Assembly (NCBI RefSeq): GCF_005047355.1
Contig: NZ_SUMC01000002.1
Span: 1-64,000, forward strand
Length of the DNA stretch: 64,000 nucleotides
Reading direction: 5' to 3'
Origin: Actinacidiphila oryziradicis
GTDB taxonomy: Bacteria; Actinomycetota; Actinomycetes; Streptomycetales; Streptomycetaceae
Under the pieces are notes generated by a model. The model saw nothing but the letters and a program-made list of their open reading frames with translations. It did no database searches and was not told where the DNA came from. Made by a program: the position numbers and the translations under genes. Of the stretch, positions 53,591 to 61,853 are shown piece by piece (position 1 is the first letter of the stretch; each line of letters begins with the position of its first letter).

Positions 53591-53861
53591 GCCGTGTCAC
53601 GGACAGGGGCGCGCTATCGCCCGTTCGGGGGGCATTACGGGTACGGGACGTGACCGGCCCGGAGCGCTTTCGTTGGAAGGGTTGCCGCACCAGCCAGGAG
53701 CGGTCGGCCGAAATAGTACGCGTGGAATCCTCCCGGCCGCAGCCCGGGCGGCGTAACTCCGGAGCGATGCGCACGTCCGCGACGCGGGCGTGCCGTGGGA
53801 CCTCGCTCCGGTGGGGTGACCGGACGGCAGGGGACAGCAGCCCGGTCACAACCCAAGGAGA

Positions 53862-53893
53862 CGGCCGGTCCCGGGGACGCCCGGGACCGGCCG
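53862..53893. terminator. Hairpin in the chorismate mutase / GMC oxidoreductase interval
   Basis: Bases 53862-53874 pair with 53881-53893 (13 bp, 6-base loop). A smaller stem AGAGGC/GCCTCT lies at 53974-53990, near the GMC gene stop. The rest of 53591-54018 shows no gene. Confidence 0.7.
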
Positions 53894-54018
53894 CTCTGTG
53901 AAGGACACAATACTCATTCGCGCCACGGGGGCAGGTATCCAACGCCCGATCGGGTGAGGCGGAGCCGGGCTTTAGAGGCGCGCGGCCTCTTACACAATCC
54001 TGCGGCCCGGCCGCGCCG

Positions 54019-55818
54019 TCAGGTCCTGGGCGGCACCGGCGGCACCGGGAGGAGTGGCAGGCGCAGCGCGCCGAATGCCGCTTCCGGGACCGCCGGGTGC
54101 AGGGGGGCGACCGCGGTGAGGCGTGCGTATGCCTCCCCCTGGGCGGGACGGGGGTCGGGCTCGCCCTTGTTGGGCCACAGGGACATCGCGCGCTCGGCCT
54201 GGGCGGTGATGGTGAGGGACGGGTTGACGCCGAGGTTGGCGGAGACGGCGGCGCCGTCGACCACATGGATGCCGGGGTGACCGTAGAGCCGGTGGTAGGG
54301 GTCGATGACGCCGTGGCCGGCGTCCGCGCCGATGGGGCAGCCACCGAGGAAGTGCGCGGTGAGCGGGGTGCCGATGAGTTCGCCGATGTTGCTGCCGGCG
54401 AAGCCGTTGATGTCGTCGGCGATCAGGCGGGCGGCCTGGGCGCCCTCGGGGATGTGGTCGGGGTTGGGCGCGCCGTGGCCCTGTCTGGCGGTGAGCAGGC
54501 CTTTCCCGGGTCCGCGGGGCTTGCGGTAGGTGGTGAGGGAGTTGTCGAGCGACTGCATGACCAGGCCGATGATGGTGCGCTCGGACCAGCGGCGGTTGGA
54601 CAGCGCCCGCATGGTCAGCACCGGGTGCCGGAGGGTCGTGACGGCGAAGGCCAGCCCCCGCGGCAGTCTCGTGTCCGCCGGTACCTGGAGGGTGGAGAGC
54701 AGGCCCATCGCGTTGGAGCGCTTGCCGTAACGGACCGGCTCGATGTGGGTGTGGTCGTCGGGATGGATCGAGGATGTGATGGCCACGCCCCGTGTGAAGT
54801 CCGGCTTGCGGCCCGGGTACTTCTTCGCGTAGTGGCGGTCGATCGTCTGTGCGCCGACGAGTGCCTCGGAGTTGGTACGGGTCAGTTCGCCGAGCCTCGC
54901 CGACACGCCCGGGAGCCTGCCGGAATCGCGCATATGGTGCAGCAGGGTCTGCGTGCCATATGTGCCGGCCGCGACGACGACGTACCGGGCACGCAGGGCG
55001 CCCGGCTTGGACTTCCGCTTCCTGTCCGTCGGGACGGCTCCGATGTCGTAGCCGCCATCGGGGTTCTCGCCGATGGCGGTGACGGTGGTCATGGGGTGGA
55101 TGACGGCACCGGCCTGCTCGGCGAGGAAGAGGTAGTTCTCGTTGAGCGTGTTCTTGGCGCCGTGGCGGCAGCCCGTCATGCACTCTCCGCACTCCGTGCA
55201 CGCCCGGCGGGACGGCCCCGCGCCGCCGAAGTACGGATCGGGGACCTCGGCGCCGGGCGCGGCCTTCACCGCGGCTTCCTCGCCGTCGCGGGCGTCCTTG
55301 CCGTCACAGGCGTCCTTGCCGTCCCCGAAGAAGACGCCGACCGGCGCCAGGTGGAAGGTGTCGCCGACGCCCATCCGCTCGGCTGCCGCCTTGAGGTGGA
55401 TGTCGGAGGGGGTGAGGGTCGGGTTGAGCCGTACCCCGAGCATGCGCTGGGCCTGGTCGTAGTACGGGGCCAGTTCCGACTGCCAGTCGGTGATGTGGCC
55501 CCACTGGCGGTCCTCGAAGAAGGCTTTCGGCGGGATGTAGAGGGTGTTGGCGTAGTTCAGTGAGCCGCCGCCCACGCCCGCCCCGGCGAGGATCATGACG
55601 TTTTTGAGGAGATGGATGCGCTGGATGCCGTAGAAGCCGAGCGCCGGGGCCCACAGGTAGTTGCGGATGTCCCAGGAGTTCCTCGGCAGCGTGTCCCGGG
55701 TGAAGCGGCGGCCCGCTTCCAGGACCCCGACGGAGTAGCCCTTCTCGGTCAGGCGCAGGGCGCTCACGGCTCCGCCGAAGCCGGACCCGATCACGATCAC
55801 GTCGTAGTCGTACGACAT
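54019..55818 (-). CDS. GMC-family FAD oxidoreductase, cholesterol-oxidase-like
   Basis: This is a 599-residue flavoprotein. FAD-binding 'IVIGSGFGGAVSALRLTEKGYS' at the start, 'GAGVGGGSLNYANTL', and the C-terminal 'HVVDGAAVSANLGVNPSLTI' with a His-Asn region in 'TAHFLGGCPIG'. It carries an internal Cys cluster 'CTECGECMTGCRHGAKNTL' (~205-225), like an iron-sulfur motif, typical of the mycobacterial ChoD-like branch. A linker holds duplicated 'GKDACDGKDARDG'. No export signal. Substrate unproven. Followed 15 bases upstream by an aldehyde dehydrogenase gene on the same strand. Confidence 0.9.
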   Translation of the reverse strand: MSYDYDVIVIGSGFGGAVSALRLTEKGYSVGVLEAGRRFTRDTLPRNSWDIRNYLWAPALGFYGIQRIHLLKNVMILAGAGVGGGSLNYANTLYIPPKAFFEDRQWGHITDWQSELAPYYDQAQRMLGVRLNPTLTPSDIHLKAAAERMGVGDTFHLAPVGVFFGDGKDACDGKDARDGEEAAVKAAPGAEVPDPYFGGAGPSRRACTECGECMTGCRHGAKNTLNENYLFLAEQAGAVIHPMTTVTAIGENPDGGYDIGAVPTDRKRKSKPGALRARYVVVAAGTYGTQTLLHHMRDSGRLPGVSARLGELTRTNSEALVGAQTIDRHYAKKYPGRKPDFTRGVAITSSIHPDDHTHIEPVRYGKRSNAMGLLSTLQVPADTRLPRGLAFAVTTLRHPVLTMRALSNRRWSERTIIGLVMQSLDNSLTTYRKPRGPGKGLLTARQGHGAPNPDHIPEGAQAARLIADDINGFAGSNIGELIGTPLTAHFLGGCPIGADAGHGVIDPYHRLYGHPGIHVVDGAAVSANLGVNPSLTITAQAERAMSLWPNKGEPDPRPAQGEAYARLTAVAPLHPAVPEAAFGALRLPLLPVPPVPPRT

Positions 55819-55833
55819 CTGGACCTCCAGGGG

Positions 55834-57507
55834 TCAGCGAAGGCGCAGCGTCTTCATGGCGCGCAGGCTACGGCTCATGAACGTCGCGTACTGGGCGTCG
55901 TCCATGCCCAGCGACGGAGCCATCGGCAGGAGCCGCTGGGTGGCGACGGTCTGGGCCTCGGTGTACTTGAGGATGCCCTCGGCGCCATTGCGGCGGCCGA
56001 GGCCGGACTCACCCATGCCGCCGAGCGGCGCCCGGACGCTGCCGTAGGCGGCGGCGTATCCCTCGTTGACGTTGACGGTGCCGGCGTGCAGACGGGCGGC
56101 GATGCGGCCGCCGCGTCGGGTGTCCCGGGTCCAGACGCTGGCGTTGAGGCCGTACGGGGTGGAGTTGGCGCGTTCGACGGCCTCGTCCTCGTCGGTGAAG
56201 CGGTAGATGGAGACGACGGGGCCGAAGGTCTCCTCGGCGCAGACGGCCATGGGGGGCTGGACGCCGTCGAGGATGGTCGGCTCGTAGAAGTAGGGGCCGA
56301 CGTCGGGACGGGGACGGCCGCCGGCGAGCACTGTGGCGCCCTTGGCCACGGCCTCGTCCACGTGCCGGGCCGTGGTCTCCAGCTGCCGGTCGCCGGCCAG
56401 GGAGCCCATGCCCGCGCCGTAGGCCAGGCCGGTGCCGAGTCTGATCGCCTTCGTACGGGCGGTGAACCGCTCCAGGAAGGCGTCGGCGACCGACTCATGG
56501 ACGTAGAGGCGCTCGACGGACTCGCAGAGCTGTCCGGCGGAGGCGAAGCAGGCGCGGACCGCGCCTTCGGCGGCCTTGTCCGGGTCGGCGTCGTGGAGGA
56601 CGAGCATGGCGTTCTTGCCGCCGAGCTCCAGGGAGACGCCGACGAGGCGGGCGGCGGCGCGCCGGGCGACATCGAGGCCGGTGCGGGTGGAGCCGGTGAA
56701 GGAGACATAGTCGGCGTGCTCGACGACAGCCGGGCCGACCACCGGTCCCTCGCCGATCACCACCTGCCAGACCTCCTCCGGCAGTCCGGCCTCGATGAGC
56801 TGCTCGCGGGCCCAGAGCACGGTCAGGGCGGTCTGGGTGTCGGGCTTCATGACGATGGCGTTGCCCGCCACGAAGGCGGGCAGCGCGTCACCGGCGGCCA
56901 GCGCGAAGGGGTAGTTCCAGGGCACGATGTGGCCCACGACGCCCTTGGGGTGACGCAGCTCCACAGCCTTGGTGAGCACGGGGATCGCTCCGGTGTGGCG
57001 CCTCGGCCTGAGGTAGGCGGCGGCCTTGCGTCCGTAGTGCCGGGCGGTGACGGCGACCAGCTGCAGCTCTTCGTGCGCGTGAAGGCGGGCCTTGCCGGTC
57101 TCCAGCTGCACGAGGTCCAGGACCTCGGCCTGGCGCGCCAGTACGAGATCGTGGAATCGCAGCAGCACCGCGGCGCGCTGCCTGACGGGCAGCGCCGCCC
57201 ACCCCTGCTGGGCGGCGCGGGCACGCTCGAAGGCGGTGGCGACCTCTTCCGGGGTGGCCTCGGGGAGGTCGGCGAGTTTCTCGCCGTTCAGCGGGCTGTG
57301 GTTGCTCGTCCGGCCGCTGCCTACGACCCCGCGGGTGAGGCGGGCGATCAGGTCGGGGGTGACAACGTCCGCCGCGGTGCGCGCGCCTGCGGGGGCGGGG
57401 GCGACCGGGTTGCTGTCGCTGTTGCCGATGCTGTTGGTGCTGCTGCTGTTGCCGTTGCTGCTTTCCGGCGACTCCGTCATGGCGGCGAGGGTACGACCGG
57501 CGAACAT
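55834..57507 (-). CDS. Succinate-semialdehyde dehydrogenase, GabD2-like
   Basis: This 557-residue NAD(P)-dependent aldehyde dehydrogenase has 'GHIVPWNYPFALAAGDALPAF' (cofactor loop), catalytic Glu in 'VSLELGGKNAMLV', catalytic Cys in 'FASAGQLCESVERLYV' and 'EETFGPVVSIYRF'. The ATG at 57507 has GGAGGG 11 bases upstream; ATG 57480 is an alternative without one. The N-terminal Asn/Ser-rich segment is not part of the fold. Probably co-transcribed with the GMC oxidoreductase. Confidence 0.9.
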   Translation of the reverse strand: MFAGRTLAAMTESPESSNGNSSSTNSIGNSDSNPVAPAPAGARTAADVVTPDLIARLTRGVVGSGRTSNHSPLNGEKLADLPEATPEEVATAFERARAAQQGWAALPVRQRAAVLLRFHDLVLARQAEVLDLVQLETGKARLHAHEELQLVAVTARHYGRKAAAYLRPRRHTGAIPVLTKAVELRHPKGVVGHIVPWNYPFALAAGDALPAFVAGNAIVMKPDTQTALTVLWAREQLIEAGLPEEVWQVVIGEGPVVGPAVVEHADYVSFTGSTRTGLDVARRAAARLVGVSLELGGKNAMLVLHDADPDKAAEGAVRACFASAGQLCESVERLYVHESVADAFLERFTARTKAIRLGTGLAYGAGMGSLAGDRQLETTARHVDEAVAKGATVLAGGRPRPDVGPYFYEPTILDGVQPPMAVCAEETFGPVVSIYRFTDEDEAVERANSTPYGLNASVWTRDTRRGGRIAARLHAGTVNVNEGYAAAYGSVRAPLGGMGESGLGRRNGAEGILKYTEAQTVATQRLLPMAPSLGMDDAQYATFMSRSLRAMKTLRLR

Positions 57508-57560
57508 GTCTTGGATACCCTCCGGTAACAAGTTCACACCAGGGTTACACAAACATGCCA

Positions 57561-57740
57561 TCAATCACTGGCGTGGAACGACGCGGCGGCCGTCTCCAAA
57601 TAGGTCCGGCCCTGCTCGGCCTTGGCGATGGGCGACGACACCCATACGTCGTACTGGCGACCGCTCTCCGTCCAGCACAGGTCGTACGTCCGGCGCGTGC
57701 CGCCCCCGTCGGCGAAGCCGTTCCATTGGACGTCCAGTCC
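57561..57740 (-). pseudogene. Remnant of a Ser/Thr-kinase extracellular tail domain
   Basis: The last ~59 codons of a reverse-strand ORF read 'GLDVQWNGFADGGGTRRTYD', 'DVWVSSPIAKAEQGRTYLE' and 'TAAASFHASD'. This resembles the end of the tail domains of the neighbouring kinases (e.g. 'SDQTAAVKRYFDKAAATYR', 'NRGFVTDDTHAYSIMFSAP'). Upstream of 57740 the frame turns to low-complexity noise, so the kinase part is gone. Confidence 0.55.
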
Positions 57741-57897
57741 CCCCGGGGCCCCGCCACAGCCGCACGCGGCAACAGGCCCGCATCCTGAGGGCGGCGCACC
57801 CCAACGCACCCGCCGGTGCCGGGAAATCGGCTGGGCGGGGGAACGCCCACCGCAGGCGCGGGCTGCCCTGAGGCGGCCGGGTAAGCCCCCCGCCGGG

Positions 57898-59757
57898 TCA
57901 GGCGGTCGTGCGGTAGGTCGCGGCGGCTTTGTCGAAGTAGCGCTTGACGGCAGCAGTCTGATCGCTGGGGCCGACGACAAGGATGACGTGGTACTTGTCG
58001 CCCCGGATCATGGCGAGATTGTTGGCGTAGACGTCGCGGCCGCTCGCTTCACGCCAGGTGTATTCGCCTTCGGCGGCGGCGACGCCGCCCATGTCGAGGC
58101 GGCGGGTGCCGAATACCGACGACCAGTCGGATGAGTGAAAGGCGGCGAGTTCGTTCTCGGAGGTGGACTGATAGGCGAGGGGGTCGCTGCCGAAGTCGGC
58201 GACGGAGTCGCGGCCGGGGACGACGATGATCTGGTAGTCACCGCCGGTGTAGCGGATCTGGCCGCTGGAGTTCTTGCCGCTGCGCTGCCAGCCTGTGGGG
58301 ACGGCGAGGGAGAAACCGGCGGGGTCGGTGCGGAGTTGGAAGTCGCTGCCGACGTCGGTGGAGGGGGCGCTGGACGGGGTGGCGGCGGCGGTGGAGGGCG
58401 CCTTGGTGGTGGGCGCGGACGTGGCGGTGGGCTTGTCGTTGCCGGAGCCGGGGACCTGGGCAGGAATCGTCCGGGCGGTGTCGGCGGAGCCGCTGGTGTT
58501 GGAGGCGCCGTTGCGCGGCATGAAGACGAGGGCGTAGAGGACGACGGCGGCGAGCAGGATGAAGACGGCGGCGACGAGGAGCTTGCCGAGGCTGCGGGGG
58601 GCGCCGGCGGGCTTCCGCTGCTTGGAGCGAGCGTGCCGGTGCCGGGCAGCGGACTCGGCGGCGGCCGCGGCGGCAGCGGCTTTGCGGCGGCGGACGAGCT
58701 CGCCGCGGCGCCGTACGATCGGCAGCTTCTGGGGATCGGCGGGCACTTGGATGGTGTGGGCGCCGAGTTCGGGCTCGGGGGCGGAGCGCACCAGGGAGCG
58801 GAGCCAGCCGCCGAGTTCTTCGAAGTCGGGGCGCTCGGAGGCGTCCTGGCGGAGCAGCGACTCGACGATGGGGCGCAGGGGCCCGCATTCCTCGGCGAAG
58901 GCGGGGGGCTCGGCGCAGACGAGCTGTACGAGTTCGGCGGTGCTTTCCTCGGGGAAGGCGGGGTGGCCCTGGACGCTGCGGAAGAGCAGCGCACCGAGCG
59001 CCCAGAGGTCCGCTTCGGGGCCGACGGGCGGGGCGAGCTGCCAGGCGTCCTGTATTTCGGCGGCCTGCTCGGGCGCCCAGCGCTCGGTGACGGGGCCGAT
59101 GACGGTGATCCGGGCCTGGCGGGCGCGTTCGAGCTCGAGTACGGAGTCGGGGCCGCTCCAGCTGGCCCCGGAGCCGCCGGAGACCATGGCGTGGGCGGGC
59201 TCCGGCACGGGGTCGTAGCCGCAGAGCGCTTCCTGGGCGGCGCCGACCGCGAGCCCGGTGAGCATGGCGCGGCCGTCGTCGCAGACGAGGACCGTGGCGG
59301 CGGTGACGTTACGGTGCGTCCAGCCGTGGGCGTGCACGGCGCGCAGCGCGTAGAGAACGTCGGAGGCGACCTCGGCGGCGCGGTACGGGGAGAGCCGCTT
59401 GTCGGCGAGGAGCGCGGCGAGCGGGCGGGCGGAGACGAGTTCGCTGACAACCCAGAGGCTGCCGCCGTCTATGAAGATGTCGAAGACCTGCACCAGGCGG
59501 GGGTGGTCGGGTATCGCGGCGGCGGCGCGTGCTGCGTCCAGCGCGCGCCGGGCACTGTCGCTGCCGGGGTCGTCCGGCCCGGCAGCGAGGCCGGTGGGCT
59601 CGGCGCCGACCACCTCCGGCAGCAGGACCTGGCGGACCAGCACCTCCTGACCGCTGTACGTGTCAAAGGCACGGGTCTCGACCAGCTCGTACTCATCGGC
59701 CGGGGGCCTGGGCAGGCGGTAGCGGTCGGCGAGTACCCGTCCCGCGTAGTCGTCCAC
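57898..59757 (-). CDS. Membrane-anchored pseudokinase of the Ser/Thr kinase family
   Basis: This is a 619-residue protein with a kinase-like fold (~10-330), one membrane segment ('KLLVAAVFILLAAVVLYALVF') and an outside tail domain (~470-619). Key residues are lost: the Gly-rich loop is absent, the VAxK lysine is replaced ('EVLVRQV', Arg42), the catalytic loop is 'THRNVTAATV' with Asn150 for Asp, and the DFG motif is replaced by 'LTGLAVG'. Catalysis is therefore unlikely. It is probably a scaffold or regulator for the adjacent active kinases. Confidence 0.88.
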   Translation of the reverse strand: MDDYAGRVLADRYRLPRPPADEYELVETRAFDTYSGQEVLVRQVLLPEVVGAEPTGLAAGPDDPGSDSARRALDAARAAAAIPDHPRLVQVFDIFIDGGSLWVVSELVSARPLAALLADKRLSPYRAAEVASDVLYALRAVHAHGWTHRNVTAATVLVCDDGRAMLTGLAVGAAQEALCGYDPVPEPAHAMVSGGSGASWSGPDSVLELERARQARITVIGPVTERWAPEQAAEIQDAWQLAPPVGPEADLWALGALLFRSVQGHPAFPEESTAELVQLVCAEPPAFAEECGPLRPIVESLLRQDASERPDFEELGGWLRSLVRSAPEPELGAHTIQVPADPQKLPIVRRRGELVRRRKAAAAAAAAESAARHRHARSKQRKPAGAPRSLGKLLVAAVFILLAAVVLYALVFMPRNGASNTSGSADTARTIPAQVPGSGNDKPTATSAPTTKAPSTAAATPSSAPSTDVGSDFQLRTDPAGFSLAVPTGWQRSGKNSSGQIRYTGGDYQIIVVPGRDSVADFGSDPLAYQSTSENELAAFHSSDWSSVFGTRRLDMGGVAAAEGEYTWREASGRDVYANNLAMIRGDKYHVILVVGPSDQTAAVKRYFDKAAATYRTTA

Positions 59758-59852
59758 GACGCCTCCCCAAAAAGCGTCAGTTCCGGTCAGAATCCGGAGG
59801 CAATCTGAATGCGGACAGTCCGCAGGGACTCACAATACGTGCCGCACCATTA

Positions 59853-61664
59853 TCACTTGGCCGGTTTGAAGGTCTTGTAGAAGGTATCCCGCATCTTCTC
59901 CACCTTGGCGGTGTTCCAATCACCGGCGGGCGCCGAGAACATGATCGAATAGGCGTGGGTGTCATCCGTGACGAATCCGCGGTTCACGACGTGCACCTTG
60001 GTGCCTTCCTGGGTACGGAGGAACTCCCAGTCGGCGGCGGTGCGGTAGCCGTTGAAGCTGATCTTCTTGATGGAGATCAGCGTGTACGCGGTGCTGTTGG
60101 ACCTCACGCCGGGTTCTGCGGCGCGCCAGGCAGCCGCCGCGTCCTTGCCGGGCGTTGGGGTGAAGTCCACCTGTACGCGCGGGAATCCACCGCCGGCGCT
60201 GTATATAACGCCGGAGCTCGCGCCGGCCGTGCCGGTCTGCTTCCAGCCGTCGGGCATCGCCATGGAGAAGTGGAACGCCGAGTTGGTCACGACGGTGAAG
60301 CCCGACGGCACCGAACTGCCACTGCCCGAGTTGCCACTGCCCGAGTTGCCACTGCTATTGCTGCCGGTCGTGTCACCGCTGCTGCCGCTGCCGCTTTTAC
60401 TGCCGGTCCCTGATGAGCCGGATGCGCCGGCGGACGGCGAGGCCGACTTCGTCGCCGACTGGCTCGCGCTCGCCTTGGAGCCGGAGCCCGTCTTCTTGCC
60501 CTTGCCGTCGTCTGCGTTGGCGAGGACGAAGCCGATCGAGGTGCCCAGGATGGCAAGGGCAATGGCGATCGCGGCGATCACCGCCACGCGCTTGCGCGAC
60601 TGCCCGGCTGCCGGGGCGGCCGGAGGGACGGCGCCCGGGGCCGCCGGGGCCGGATCCGGCTTCGGCTTGGACTTCGGCTTGGCGGCCCGGACCGAGCTCA
60701 GCGCGCTGCGGATCTTCGTCTGGTCGGCGGAGCTTTCGCGGGTGGTGGCGGGGGCGTCGGTCGGGGTGGGCTGCGGGTCGGCGGGGAGGGGCATGGCCCG
60801 GGTCACGTCGGGTGCCGGGGCGACAGGGGCCTCGGGCGCGTTGGCGATCTCGGTGAGCAGCGGGCGTACGGCGGTGTCGTCGAGCCGCCGGGCCGGGTCC
60901 TTGACGAGCAGGCCGTGGATGGCTTCGGTGAGCGGTCCGGCGTTGACCGGGGCCTTCGGCTGCTCGGTCATGACCGCGGTGAGGGTGGCGATCGCCGAGC
61001 CCCTGTCGTACGGCGGACGGCCCTCGACGGAGGCGTAGAGCAGCGCGCCCAGCGACCACAGGTCGGCCGGCGGCCCGGGCTTCTGGCCCCGGGCGCGCTC
61101 GGGGGAGATGTACGAGGGCGCGCCGACGAGCATGCCCGTGGACGTGACGGAGGGATCACCGTCGATCTGGGCGATGCCGAAGTCGGAGAGCACGACCCGG
61201 CCGTCGTTGGCGATCAGGACGTTGGACGGCTTGACGTCGCGGTGGAGGATGCCCTCCTTGTGAGCCGCCTTGAGCACGTTCAGGACGGTGAGCCCGACCT
61301 CGGCGGCGCGCTTGGGAGTGAGGGGGCCGTCCTCGCGGATCGCGTCGGACAGCGACCGGCCCTCGACCAGCTCCATGACGATCCAGGGCCGGTCGTCCTC
61401 TTCCACGACGTCGAAGACGGTGACGGCTCCGGTGTCCCGGATCCGGGCGGTCGCCTTCGCCTCGCGCAGGGTGCGGGTGATCAGGCGGCGCTTCTCGTCC
61501 TCGTCGATGTTGTGCGGGAAGCGGAGTTCCTTCACGGCGACGGTCCGGCCGAGGGTTTCGTCGACGCCCCGCCACACTGTGCCCATGCCGCCCTTGCCGA
61601 GGACCCCTCCGAGCCGGTACCGGCCGGCGAGGAGACGTCCGTCGGTGCCTTGCGCCTGGCCCAT
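59853..61664 (-). CDS. Ser/Thr protein kinase with extracellular tail domain
   Basis: This 603-residue kinase looks active: Gly loop 'LGKGGMGTVWRG', Lys45 ('VAVKELRF'), catalytic loop 'LHRDVKPSNVLI' (Asp143) and 'LSDFGIAQ' (Asp161). A membrane segment ('VAVIAAIAIALAILGTSIGFVLA') is followed by a Ser/Gly-rich linker with SGN repeats and a ~140-residue outside domain ('FHFSMAMPDGWKQTG', 'NRGFVTDDTHAYSIMFSAP'). The ATG at 61664 has GAGGG upstream. No PASTA domains. Confidence 0.93.
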   Translation of the reverse strand: MGQAQGTDGRLLAGRYRLGGVLGKGGMGTVWRGVDETLGRTVAVKELRFPHNIDEDEKRRLITRTLREAKATARIRDTGAVTVFDVVEEDDRPWIVMELVEGRSLSDAIREDGPLTPKRAAEVGLTVLNVLKAAHKEGILHRDVKPSNVLIANDGRVVLSDFGIAQIDGDPSVTSTGMLVGAPSYISPERARGQKPGPPADLWSLGALLYASVEGRPPYDRGSAIATLTAVMTEQPKAPVNAGPLTEAIHGLLVKDPARRLDDTAVRPLLTEIANAPEAPVAPAPDVTRAMPLPADPQPTPTDAPATTRESSADQTKIRSALSSVRAAKPKSKPKPDPAPAAPGAVPPAAPAAGQSRKRVAVIAAIAIALAILGTSIGFVLANADDGKGKKTGSGSKASASQSATKSASPSAGASGSSGTGSKSGSGSSGDTTGSNSSGNSGSGNSGSGSSVPSGFTVVTNSAFHFSMAMPDGWKQTGTAGASSGVIYSAGGGFPRVQVDFTPTPGKDAAAAWRAAEPGVRSNSTAYTLISIKKISFNGYRTAADWEFLRTQEGTKVHVVNRGFVTDDTHAYSIMFSAPAGDWNTAKVEKMRDTFYKTFKPAK

Positions 61665-61853
61665 GAATTCCCTCTGCAGTCGCTGGAAATGGTGCGTCGG
61701 CAACCGGCGTTGCGCCGCCCCCCACAGGATGAGACCTCCATCATCCCTGAACCCGGACGCGGTCATGTACACCGCCGCTGCCCATGGGCACCGTACTGCC
61801 ACGGACAACGGGATTCCAGACAGATTTTCAGGCCGCTGGCCAGCGATTACCGG

